Shown here: in pieces, positions 25,822 through 33,791 of the stretch | Layout: each line of letters starts with the position of its first letter | Numbering within the stretch: the first letter of the stretch is position 1 | Source: Arthrobacter sp. | GTDB lineage: Bacteria; Actinomycetota; Actinomycetes; Actinomycetales; Micrococcaceae | DNA length: 52,178 nucleotides | NCBI RefSeq assembly: GCF_031179385.1 | Contig: NZ_JAPSHV010000005.1 | Location: 8,796-60,973 of the forward strand | Direction of reading: 5' to 3' | The notes under the pieces: model-generated | Seen by the model: the letters and a program-made list of their open reading frames with translations, nothing else | Told to the model about the DNA's origin: nothing | The model's database searches: none | Made by a program: the position numbers and the translations under genes

Positions 25822-26719
25822 CCTGCAGCTCAGCCGTCCGAACAACAGCGAGCTCGTGATCTCCTGCGGCTCCGTGGACCTGGCGACGTACGTGTTCATT
25901 CCACCTGCCACCCGGTCCGAAGCGCCAAAGCCGTATCTGCATCCTCTCCGGACGCTGAGCGGGGCGCCCCTGACCGGCTTCCGCCCCTGGGACCATCGCT
26001 GGCACAAGGGCCTGCAGATGACGTGGTCCCATGTTTCCGGACAGAACTTCTGGGGCGGGCCCACCTTCTCTCCGGAGACCGACTACCAGTGGAGGGACAA
26101 CCTGGGCTCGATCGAGCACGACGGGTTCCCTGCTGTGTCCGCAGCCCCGGAGCGCATCGCGCTCGGTGAGGAGCTGACGTGGCGCAACTCCGCCGGCGAG
26201 CGGTGGATCTCGGAGCAGCGCGAGACCGTGTTCTCCAGCGTGGACCTGCAGGAAGAGTCCTGGCAGCTGGATTTCAGTACCGAACTCACCAACATCTCCG
26301 ACCGTGTTCTCGACCTTGGCAGTCCCACCACGCACGGACGCCCGAACGCAGGCTATACGGGGTTCTTCTGGCGTGGTCCCCGCAGTTGGACCGGCTGTGC
26401 GATCGTCGGTCCTGACGGCGTCGACGGGGAAGCGATGATGGGCACCTCCGCACCCTGGATTGCCTTGGTTGGGGACAATGACGAGCTCGACGGCGGTGCC
26501 ACCATTGTGGCGTTGGCGGGGGCGTCGTCGTCGTCGGTTCCGCTGAAGTGGTTCGTCCGGAGCGAGCCGTTCGCGGCGCTGGCCCCCTCCCCCGCGTTCG
26601 ACGAGGGGATATCGCTGGCACCGGGAGAGTCGCTGCGGCTGCAGCACCGGTACGTCTTCGTGGACCGCATCTGCGAGCGCGACGACGTCGAGCGGTTGGC
26701 CAAACAGGCGGCCCTGTGA
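25814..26719 (+). CDS. DUF6807 (PmoA-like) family protein
   Basis: A 301-residue protein starting MPDLQLSRPNNSELVI. Recognisable family features are PYLHPLRTLSGAPLTGFRPWDHRWHKGLQMTWSHVSGQNFWGG (given here by its landmarks: PYLHP, FRPWDHRWH, NFWGG), GRPNAGYTGFFWR and the late APWIALVG. This beta-rich family is called methane oxygenase PmoA in databases, but it is soluble and unrelated to particulate methane monooxygenase. Conserved His and Asp in PWDHRWHKG suggest sugar binding or catalysis. It overlaps the MocA gene before it by 8 bases and the cupin gene after it by 4, so the three are very probably one functional unit. The reaction is unknown. Confidence 0.8.
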   Translation: MPDLQLSRPNNSELVISCGSVDLATYVFIPPATRSEAPKPYLHPLRTLSGAPLTGFRPWDHRWHKGLQMTWSHVSGQNFWGGPTFSPETDYQWRDNLGSIEHDGFPAVSAAPERIALGEELTWRNSAGERWISEQRETVFSSVDLQEESWQLDFSTELTNISDRVLDLGSPTTHGRPNAGYTGFFWRGPRSWTGCAIVGPDGVDGEAMMGTSAPWIALVGDNDELDGGATIVALAGASSSSVPLKWFVRSEPFAALAPSPAFDEGISLAPGESLRLQHRYVFVDRICERDDVERLAKQAAL

Positions 26720-27444
26720 GTGCTTCGCCGCCGCTGTTCCCCGGCAGCGTAGGCATGAGTGATCTGCGTGTCTACGAATGGGAGACCGAAGACGGTCATC
26801 ACGGCGGGACCCCGCACCTGCACACCGTGTCGAACGAGGGCTATGTGGTGGTCGGCGGCTCCGGGGAAGTACACACGCTCTCGTCGGAGGGCTACGCCCG
26901 AGATTCCCTGACAGCCGGTTCTGTGCTGTGGTTCAGTCCGGGCACCGTGCACCGGCTCATCAACACCGGCGACCTGCGCATCCTGACGGTCATGCAGAAC
27001 TCGGGCCTGCCCGAGGCAGGCGATGCGGTGCTCACCTTCCCACTCGAGATCGTGCAGGATGCTGACCGCTATCGCTTGGCGGCCACCTTGCCCGAGGGGG
27101 ACGAAAGCGAGCGGGCGGACGCAGCACGACGGCGGCGCGATCTCGCGATCGAAGGCTACGGTTCCCTGCTGGCTGCCCTAGAGGACGGCGACCGGGGGCC
27201 GCTCGAGGAGTTTTACGCGGCCGCCACGGCGTTGGTGCAGCCCCGTGTGGAGGAATGGGCCAGGCTCTGGTCGGACACCGTCCTCGCCGACGTTGAGACG
27301 ACTCGCGCTCAACTGGCCTCCCTCGCTGAAGGCGACGCTTCGCACCTGCGGGATGCCGTCGTCGTGCGCGCCGTGCCCCGGCCGGAGCCACGGGCCTTCG
27401 GGATGTGCGGGCGGCTTCAGGTGTGGGACGCTCACAGGCCTTAA
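26716..27444 (+). CDS. Cupin-domain protein
   Basis: A 242-residue protein with a GTG start overlapping the DUF6807 stop by 4 bases (GTGA). An ATG at 26755 is the alternative. The cupin part (about 15-100) has the metal-site pattern PHLHTVSNEGYVVVGGSGEVHTL and, in motif 2, LWFSPGTVHRLIN. The helical C-terminal half contains no second clear cupin barrel. It may bind a metal and a sugar acid, as isomerase or lyase, or act as a sensor. It is the last gene of the rhamnose-linked operon, and the following 166 bases hold no gene or clear terminator. Confidence 0.8.
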   Translation: MSASPPLFPGSVGMSDLRVYEWETEDGHHGGTPHLHTVSNEGYVVVGGSGEVHTLSSEGYARDSLTAGSVLWFSPGTVHRLINTGDLRILTVMQNSGLPEAGDAVLTFPLEIVQDADRYRLAATLPEGDESERADAARRRRDLAIEGYGSLLAALEDGDRGPLEEFYAAATALVQPRVEEWARLWSDTVLADVETTRAQLASLAEGDASHLRDAVVVRAVPRPEPRAFGMCGRLQVWDAHRP

Positions 27445-27610
27445 CCCGCGCCCCTGACCAATGCGGCGCCGCAAGAACGCCGATAAGTGGCAGGATCGCG
27501 GGGTAGTCTCCACGTTTTTGCGCAAGCCCGGCACTTTTGCGGATCAGGTTGCTCTCGCAGCGGCGCGCTCGTACGGACCGGGCGCCCTTCCACCTCGATA
27601 AGCTCTACGG

Positions 27611-28528
27611 GTGACCCACCATCCGGGTGCCGGCCTCGGCGCGCTCTTCGTCCTCATCGCCGCGGTGCTGTGGGGCACCACCGGGACGGTTGCCAGCTTC
27701 GCTCCCGATGTCGGACCCCTCGCCATCGGCGCGGCCGCCATGGGGGTCGGCGGACTCCTGCAGGCAGCCCTCGCCAGCCCTGGTCTGGCTCAGGCACGTC
27801 AGGAATTACGACGGCGGTGGCTCACCATCGCCGTCGGCGGCCTCTCTGTCGCTATCTACCCTCTCGCCTTCTACAGCTCGATGCGCCTGGCCGGCGTGGC
27901 AGTCGGCACGGTCATCTCCATCGGCTCGGCACCCATCGCGTCTGCGGTCATCGAGCGGGTGATTGACGGGCACAAGCTGACGCGGCGCTGGGTGATCGGT
28001 GCCGGCGTCGGGCTTGCGGGAGTGGTGCTCCTGACCTTCGTGGAGCCCGCGCACGCGGCTGAGGCCGGCAACGCCGGCGTCGGAGTCCTGCTTGGACTGC
28101 TGGCAGGGGCCACCTACGCACTGTACTCGTGGGCAGCGCACCGCACCATGCAGGGTGGCGTGCCGTCACGGGTTGCCATGGGCACGATCTTCGGAGTGGG
28201 CGGAGTCCTTCTGATGCCGGTGCTCCTCGCCACCGGAGCACCGCTGCTTGAATCCTGGAACAACTTCGCGGTCGGTGCCTACATGGCGTTGGTCCCGATG
28301 TTCCTCGGTTATGTGTTCTTCGGGCTCGGCCTCGCCCGGGTCAGGGCAAGCACCGCGACCACTCTGTCCCTGGCGGAACCGGTGGTGGCTGCGATCCTCG
28401 CCGTCGTCATCGTGGGTGAGAGGCTGCCCGCGGCCGGATGGATCGGCGTCGCGCTCGTGATCGCGAGCCTTGCCGTGCTTACGGTGCCGGTGCGGCGCAG
28501 GATCCCCACGCCTGCCGGAGCGCCCTGA
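27611..28528 (+). CDS. EamA-family (DMT superfamily) transporter
   Basis: A 305-residue inner-membrane protein with about ten hydrophobic segments in two EamA repeats. The first repeat begins AVLWGTTGTVASF. The second begins with GVLLGLLAGATYALYSWAAHRTM and ends near AEPVVAAILAVVIVGERLPAAGWIGVAL (landmark LAEPVVA). These proteins export amino acids, nucleotides or other small metabolites. Substrate is not visible. The start is a GTG at 27611. It is a separate unit from the rhamnose operon. Confidence 0.9.
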   Translation: MTHHPGAGLGALFVLIAAVLWGTTGTVASFAPDVGPLAIGAAAMGVGGLLQAALASPGLAQARQELRRRWLTIAVGGLSVAIYPLAFYSSMRLAGVAVGTVISIGSAPIASAVIERVIDGHKLTRRWVIGAGVGLAGVVLLTFVEPAHAAEAGNAGVGVLLGLLAGATYALYSWAAHRTMQGGVPSRVAMGTIFGVGGVLLMPVLLATGAPLLESWNNFAVGAYMALVPMFLGYVFFGLGLARVRASTATTLSLAEPVVAAILAVVIVGERLPAAGWIGVALVIASLAVLTVPVRRRIPTPAGAP

Positions 28529-28589
28529 CCCGTAACGACGTCCGTTTGGTCACAGCCGCCGTGGAAATGTGGCCGCCTAGAGTGGGAGC

Positions 28590-29003
28590 ATGTGGTGGGA
28601 ACCGGTGCTCGCAATCCTGGCGGGGCTCCTCCTGCTGTACGCGGTGGCGCTCGTGCTTCTCTACCTCTACGCGCGCCGTCACCCGGAAACGGTGAGCATG
28701 CGCAGCGCGATGAGACTGCTGCCGGACCTGCTCAGGCTTTTCCGCTCATTGGTAACTACCCCCGAAGTGCCGACGGTCGTCCGAATGCTCATTGTCGGCT
28801 TGCTGGTGTACCTCGTCCTCCCGATCGATCTCGTTCCCGACTTCATCCCGGTCCTCGGTTACGCCGACGACGTGATTGTGGTCGCCGTCGTCCTCCGCGC
28901 GGTGATCCGGCGGACCGGCCCTGATCTGGTGGCCAGCCTCTGGAAGGGCGACGACGACGGCCTCCGGATTGTCCTCCGCCTCGCCGGAGTGTCCAGGGCT
29001 TGA
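28590..29003 (+). CDS. DUF1232 (YkvA-like) membrane protein
   Basis: A 137-residue protein. An N-terminal membrane segment (about 5-28) is followed by a helical linker, and then by the DUF1232 signature LVYLVLPIDLVPDFIPVLG and YADDVIVVAVVLRAV. The family is widespread and small, and its role is not settled. It follows the EamA gene by 61 bases. Confidence 0.85.
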   Translation: MWWEPVLAILAGLLLLYAVALVLLYLYARRHPETVSMRSAMRLLPDLLRLFRSLVTTPEVPTVVRMLIVGLLVYLVLPIDLVPDFIPVLGYADDVIVVAVVLRAVIRRTGPDLVASLWKGDDDGLRIVLRLAGVSRA

Positions 29004-29259
29004 CGGCGTGAACGACGTAACTTTCCGGCAGATTGAGTGGTTCACGCTCCTTTATGCCCCTGGATCTGAGCAAGTTTTTTGGAGTTCAGGGACCAGCGAA
29101 AATGGCATGCACCGGTCCCGCATTCCGCTAGTTCGCAATGAATTCGACACCAATCCCGGGTGAACTCAACCCCAACCGGCAGTAAACACGTCGTGGTGCA
29201 ACATCATGGTCGTCAGTATGCTTACTAAACTGCTGCTCGACCGGGAACAGGGTGGGACC

Positions 29260-30717
29260 ATGGTGGATAGAAATGAAGCGCTCGGCGGGAACATGCACGC
29301 CCGGACGTCGGCTCGCTCCAGAACTGTCGGAGTGATTCTTGCCGGTGGAATCGGAACCCGGATGGGCCTTGATATTCCAAAGCAACTGGTGCCTATCGCG
29401 GGGAAAACGAGTCTCGAGCACACCACAGAGATCTTCCAGAACTGTGAGCTCATCGACGAAGTCCTGGTGATGATGGACCCGCACTGGATCGACCGGGCGC
29501 GAGAGTTACTGCCGACGGCGCACTACTCCAAAATCACGACAATCCTCGCCGGCGGCCGGGACCGCAATGAAACATCGTTCCTTGCCCTAGAGGAGATCGC
29601 CGATCCCCAGGCGAAGGTGATCTTCCACGACGCCGTCCGCCCCCTTCTCGACGCCGGAATCATCACGTCCTGCGTCGACGCTCTGGACACCTATTCCGCC
29701 GTGGACACCGCCATTCCCTCTGCCGACACCATCATCGAGGTGGACGAGCACGACTTGATCCGGGCCGTACCCCCTCGCGCATCGCTCAGGCGTGGCCAGA
29801 CACCGCAGGCTTTCCGATGGGAGGTGCTGATGCGGGCCTACTCACTGGCCCGGCAGGATCCGGATTTCGCCGCAACGGATGACTGCAGCGTGGTCCTCAA
29901 GTACCAGCCGGAGGTGCCGATCTTCGTTGTCCCCGGACATGAAGCGAACATCAAGCTCACCCATCCCATCGACATCCACCTTGCCGACAAGCTGTTCCAG
30001 CTCAAGCACCAGCACCCCGGGGCGATCCCACTACCCACGTCAACGCTTCGGGGCGCGTCCGTCGTGGTGCTCGGAGGAAGCTCGGGCATCGGTGCTGAGC
30101 TTGCCCGGCAGCTGAAGGAGGCGGGGGCCGACGTCGTGTGCCACAGCCGGACCGGCAGCGGAACCTTCGTGGAAGACCGGGCGTCCGTCCGGAGCGCACT
30201 CGCTTCCGCAGCGGCAAGCTTCGGGAAAATAGATCACATCGTGCTCACCGCCGGCGTCCTGACCGTGGGCGAACTGGTCACCCTGACAGACGAGCAGCTG
30301 CAGCATGATGTCGGAGTCAACCTGATGGCGGCGTTCGTTGTGGCGCAGGAGGCACACTCCTACCTCCGGGAGTCGCAGGGCTCGCTCCTGCTCTTCTCCT
30401 CCAGCTCCTACACCCGTGGCCGCGCCAAGTACACCGTCTACTCCGCTACCAAGGCTGCACTGGTAAACCTGACCCAGGCATTGGCTGATGAATGGAGTGG
30501 CGATCACATCCGCGTCAACTGCATCAGTCCCAGCCGCACGGCCACACCAATGCGGGAGAAGGCTTTCGGGATGGAGGACCAGAACACGCTGGTGCAGGCG
30601 GCCACCGTTGCTTCCTCAAGTGTTCAGGTGCTGGCTTCCGACTCCACCGGCCAGATCTTCGATGTCCGCCTACCGCAGACAGACCCCCTGCTCACGGAAT
30701 TGGAATCGGTCCTTTGA
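29260..30717 (+). CDS. Bifunctional CDP-ribitol synthase: IspD-like cytidylyltransferase fused to SDR reductase
   Basis: A two-domain protein of about 485 residues. The N-terminal IspD/TarI-type nucleotidyltransferase has VILAGGIGTRMG (about 25-36), PKQL, FHDAVRPL and RGQTPQAFR. The C-terminal short-chain dehydrogenase has GGSSGIGAEL (about 271) and the YSATK site (Tyr394, Lys398). This order matches Haemophilus Acs1/Bcs1, which reduces ribulose-5-phosphate to ribitol-5-phosphate and activates it with CTP. The start is uncertain: ATGs at 29206, 29218, 29260 and 29293 are all in frame. I took 29260, which has a modest GGGTGGG upstream. The 256 bases before it are relatively AT-rich and should hold the operon promoter. 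The LicD gene follows with a 4-base overlap. Confidence 0.82.
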   Translation: MVDRNEALGGNMHARTSARSRTVGVILAGGIGTRMGLDIPKQLVPIAGKTSLEHTTEIFQNCELIDEVLVMMDPHWIDRARELLPTAHYSKITTILAGGRDRNETSFLALEEIADPQAKVIFHDAVRPLLDAGIITSCVDALDTYSAVDTAIPSADTIIEVDEHDLIRAVPPRASLRRGQTPQAFRWEVLMRAYSLARQDPDFAATDDCSVVLKYQPEVPIFVVPGHEANIKLTHPIDIHLADKLFQLKHQHPGAIPLPTSTLRGASVVVLGGSSGIGAELARQLKEAGADVVCHSRTGSGTFVEDRASVRSALASAAASFGKIDHIVLTAGVLTVGELVTLTDEQLQHDVGVNLMAAFVVAQEAHSYLRESQGSLLLFSSSSYTRGRAKYTVYSATKAALVNLTQALADEWSGDHIRVNCISPSRTATPMREKAFGMEDQNTLVQAATVASSSVQVLASDSTGQIFDVRLPQTDPLLTELESVL

Positions 30718-32264
30718 ACGGGTCCTTGACGGCGGACACGCTGCGGCTGACCGTCTCTAAGGTGACCGTCCCTGCCGGCGAACCCCTTTCCCTCCTGCTT
30801 GGTGGCCGGCGAATCTGGACCTTCAAGGCGCCGAGCGAAGCTGCGGCGGCGCCCAGCTGGTCTGTGGAGTGGCCACCTGCACTGGCTGAACGGCTGGCCG
30901 GACGCGCAGCCCTCGCCGTCGAGCGCAATGGTATTCGAGTGGTGGAAGAGCAGCTCGTCTCCTTTGACGGCACAACCGACGAACTGCACCTGACAGAACC
31001 AGGCACGGGCTTCCCCCAGGTGGTCAACAAGTGGGGGCGCGTTGCCCGCTCCTTCGAAGGAAGGGATGCTGCCCTGGTCGAGGAGGTCCTCGACGAGGTC
31101 GAGCACCTGATCAGCGTCCTCCGCCGCGAACTGGGGATCGACCTCTTCGTCACCGGCGGCACCTTGCTGGGACCTGTCCGCAACGGCAGAATCATGGCAA
31201 ACGACGACGACGCCGACCTCGCCTACCTGAGCACGCACGGCAATCCGTCCGACGTTGCCCTGGAAAGCTTCACGATAGAACGAACACTGCTAACCCACGG
31301 GTATGAAGTGGTGCGCCATTCGAGCGGACACCTCCAGTTGATGTTTCCGGGCGGAAGCATCACTGACCGCTTTTACATCGACATTTTCAGTTACTTCGTG
31401 TGTTCCGGATGGTTCTACGGCACCTTCCACGCACGGGAGCGTGCCGAGCGCGTAACCATTCTCCCCCTGAAGCCGCTTCCCGTTAACGGGCGCCTGCTCC
31501 CCGGTCCAGCGGAGCCCGGACAACTCCTCGAAGCAATCTATGGGCCCACCTGGGAGACGCCTGATCCGACCTTCACCTTCGTCACCCCGCCTCCTGCATT
31601 CCGCCGGTTCTACTGGTGGCTGAACCACTTCGATGTCGACCGGGAGAATTGGGAGGATCACCACAGGGTGGACATCGCCGCGGGCCCAGCCGACACCGAG
31701 TCAGACGTTGCCCGGAAGGCTCTCCAGGTTTTCGGAGAGGGCTCCACCGTCCTGGAACTCGGGTGCGGATTAGGCGCTGATGCTCGCTTCCTTGCAGCCT
31801 CTGGGTTCGGAGTTCTGGCAATTGATTACAGCCGCCCAGCCATCCAGTACGCGCGGGCTCAACAAGACCCGGCTACAGGGTCCTCTCACTTCGAAACGGC
31901 CAACCTGAACTCAGCGCGCTCCGCCCTCCACGTGCGGAAGCTGTGCACTGCATTCACGAACCCGGTACATGTCTACGGGAATCACCTTTTCGACGCGCTG
32001 AGTCCGCTCGGCTGGGACACCACCCTGATGTTGGTCAAACATCTCCTCAACAACAGCGGCAGTCGCGCACTGTTCGAAATCAGGACCGGCAGCACCGGCG
32101 AACCAGTCCGGTGGAGCGGCTGCCAGCCTGTCGACTGGGATCGCTTCCAGGAACAGCTCCATCGTTACGAGCTGAGCATCGAGGACGAGGAAGAAGCTGC
32201 ACAGAACGAGGCAGATGCAGGCCCGACACACAGACGCGTCGTCGTACGGAAGGAGAACAGGTGA
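30714..32264 (+). CDS. LicD-type phosphotransferase fused to a SAM methyltransferase
   Basis: A protein of about 516 residues with a TTG start overlapping the upstream stop (TTGA). A later TTG is possible. After an N-terminal beta-rich region of 110 residues comes a LicD/FKRP-like nucleotidyltransferase-fold domain: LFVTGGTLLGPVRNG (144-157) and NDDDADLAYL (163-172), the metal-binding acidic cluster, then YIDIFSYF (221-228). LicD proteins transfer phosphocholine or ribitol-phosphate from CDP-activated donors. From about 340 a class I methyltransferase follows, with motif I VLELGCGLGADARFL (346-360) and AIDYS (369-373). The fusion suggests transfer of a polyol phosphate and methylation of the same glycan. 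Confidence 0.8.
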   Translation: MNGSLTADTLRLTVSKVTVPAGEPLSLLLGGRRIWTFKAPSEAAAAPSWSVEWPPALAERLAGRAALAVERNGIRVVEEQLVSFDGTTDELHLTEPGTGFPQVVNKWGRVARSFEGRDAALVEEVLDEVEHLISVLRRELGIDLFVTGGTLLGPVRNGRIMANDDDADLAYLSTHGNPSDVALESFTIERTLLTHGYEVVRHSSGHLQLMFPGGSITDRFYIDIFSYFVCSGWFYGTFHARERAERVTILPLKPLPVNGRLLPGPAEPGQLLEAIYGPTWETPDPTFTFVTPPPAFRRFYWWLNHFDVDRENWEDHHRVDIAAGPADTESDVARKALQVFGEGSTVLELGCGLGADARFLAASGFGVLAIDYSRPAIQYARAQQDPATGSSHFETANLNSARSALHVRKLCTAFTNPVHVYGNHLFDALSPLGWDTTLMLVKHLLNNSGSRALFEIRTGSTGEPVRWSGCQPVDWDRFQEQLHRYELSIEDEEEAAQNEADAGPTHRRVVVRKENR

Positions 32265-32473
32265 AGAGGATCCGGGTAGGAAAGCGGACATCGCACCGTG
32301 ACGTCATGGACCAGCTGGCGGACCTCCAGCTGGAAGTGCAGGCGCTGAAAGCTGAAGTAGCACGCCTCGACGCCGACCTCGACGAGTCACGCAGGCTGAA
32401 CCTGCGCGCAGCCGAACTGCTCGACGTCGTCTACCAGGAGTTGGGAGACCGCCATGACCGGGCCACGTTGTAA
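32261..32473 (+). CDS. Small coiled-coil protein
   Basis: A 70-residue protein with a GTG start, an AAGGAG ribosome site, and a 4-base overlap with the LicD gene. After a basic N-terminus (KRIRVGKRTSHR) it is almost entirely heptad-like helix (QLADLQLEVQALKAEVARLD), then ELLDVVYQEL. It could be a scaffold for the surrounding enzymes. Similar small coiled-coil proteins (DUF6752-like) occur beside actinobacterial glycan genes. Its end overlaps the next gene by 20 bases. Confidence 0.75.
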   Translation: MKRIRVGKRTSHRDVMDQLADLQLEVQALKAEVARLDADLDESRRLNLRAAELLDVVYQELGDRHDRATL

Positions 32474-33791
32474 CCGACCCATCGAAGTGATCGGCGGGTT
32501 CGAAAGCACGTTCCTGCCGGCTCACGATCGGGACATCTTCGAAACCACCCAACATGACCTCCGGTGGCGGGAGGACCTGCGATTACTGAGCAACTCCGGC
32601 ATTGTGCGGTTGCGATACCCGGTCAGGTGGCATCGCGTCGAGGAGACCGAGGGCAGTTATGACTGGTCGACGACCGATGAGGTTCTCGGCTTCCTGCGGG
32701 ACGAGGGCTTCCGCCCCATCGTTGACCTCGTCCATCACACGAGCTACCCCCGCTGGCTTTCCGACGGGTTCGCCGATGCACGGTTCGGCGACGCCTACCT
32801 TCGCTACGCGGAGGCTTTTGCTCGACGCTACCCGTGGATCGAGGAATACACCCTCTTCAATGAACCCTTCTCCACCCTGTTCCTCAGCGGCCATGAGGCT
32901 ATTTGGCCTCCCTATCACTCCGGCCTGCAGGGCTTCGTCGATCTGATCGTGAACGTGCTGCCCGCGGTAGCCGAGGCCAGCCGCCTTTACCGCACGCTGC
33001 TGCCTCACGCTCGCCACGTTTGGGTAGACACCTGCGAGTTCCACACGGGGTCGGACGCAGCGGGCCAGTCCTACGCTGACATGGCGAACGAGCGCCGCTT
33101 CCTGGTGCTGGATGCCTTCCTCGGCAGAGACTACGACGACGGCGGCCAGCTCGCACGCGATCTTGAGCCGGTGGGCGGCGAGCGCCTGAAGGGCCTGGTC
33201 CCCGGCTTCGTGGATGTCCTCGGGCTGGACTACTACGCTCACTGTCAGTGGAACTTCTCCATAGAGGGAGGATCGACCCCCACGCCGACGCCTCTTCCCC
33301 TGGCGGATCAAATCGGGCAGTACTGGGAGCGCTACGGGCTTCCCTGCATGATCACTGAGACGAACGTCCGTGGCCACACCTCTGACCGCGCAACCTGGTT
33401 CAAGTACGTCCTTGAACAGTGCGAGATCGCGCAGGAACGGGGCGTTCCCCTCGAAGGCCTGTGTTGGTTCCCAGTCATCGACTCCACCGACTGGGATTCC
33501 CTGCTGTTCCGCTGTGACGGCCATATTGACCCCGTGGGGGTCTACTGGCTGGACGAGAACCTCGAGCGGCGGAGCTCCGTCATGGCGACCTCGTATGCGC
33601 TGGCCGCCGGCGGTGCACGAGCGCTTGACCTTCCCGCCTACCGGTTCCAGCAACCCGTGGACGCCTGGCTCAAGGGCTATCTACCGCAGATGTCGCACTG
33701 GAATTGGCAGGAGCCGCCCTCTACCGATATTGGATCCAGCCTCCCCCGAACAACCACACGTATGGAATTGAGGATCGTCGATGCAAAGTGA
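32454..33791 (+). CDS. GH1-like TIM-barrel glycosidase
   Basis: A 445-residue protein of clan-A type. IVRLRYPVRWHRVE and WIEEYTLFNEPFS place the acid/base Glu137 in NEP, and PCMITETNVRG gives the nucleophile Glu302. It is close to, but shorter and more divergent than, GH1 beta-glucosidases. No signal peptide is seen, so it would work in the cytoplasm. The ATG has GGGAG six bases upstream. A hydrolase within a glycan-building operon could trim intermediates, act as a transglycosidase, or edit faulty products. It overlaps its neighbours by 20 and 11 bases. Confidence 0.78.
   Translation: MTGPRCNRPIEVIGGFESTFLPAHDRDIFETTQHDLRWREDLRLLSNSGIVRLRYPVRWHRVEETEGSYDWSTTDEVLGFLRDEGFRPIVDLVHHTSYPRWLSDGFADARFGDAYLRYAEAFARRYPWIEEYTLFNEPFSTLFLSGHEAIWPPYHSGLQGFVDLIVNVLPAVAEASRLYRTLLPHARHVWVDTCEFHTGSDAAGQSYADMANERRFLVLDAFLGRDYDDGGQLARDLEPVGGERLKGLVPGFVDVLGLDYYAHCQWNFSIEGGSTPTPTPLPLADQIGQYWERYGLPCMITETNVRGHTSDRATWFKYVLEQCEIAQERGVPLEGLCWFPVIDSTDWDSLLFRCDGHIDPVGVYWLDENLERRSSVMATSYALAAGGARALDLPAYRFQQPVDAWLKGYLPQMSHWNWQEPPSTDIGSSLPRTTTRMELRIVDAK

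Noticed and set aside
25814-26719. Particulate methane monooxygenase subunit
   Set aside because: The PmoA label in databases for this family is misleading: the protein is soluble, has no membrane segments and sits in a sugar operon.
30492-30713. Upstream extension of the LicD-methyltransferase gene
   Set aside because: It lies inside the SDR domain of the preceding gene in another frame. The TTG overlapping that gene's stop is the more likely start.
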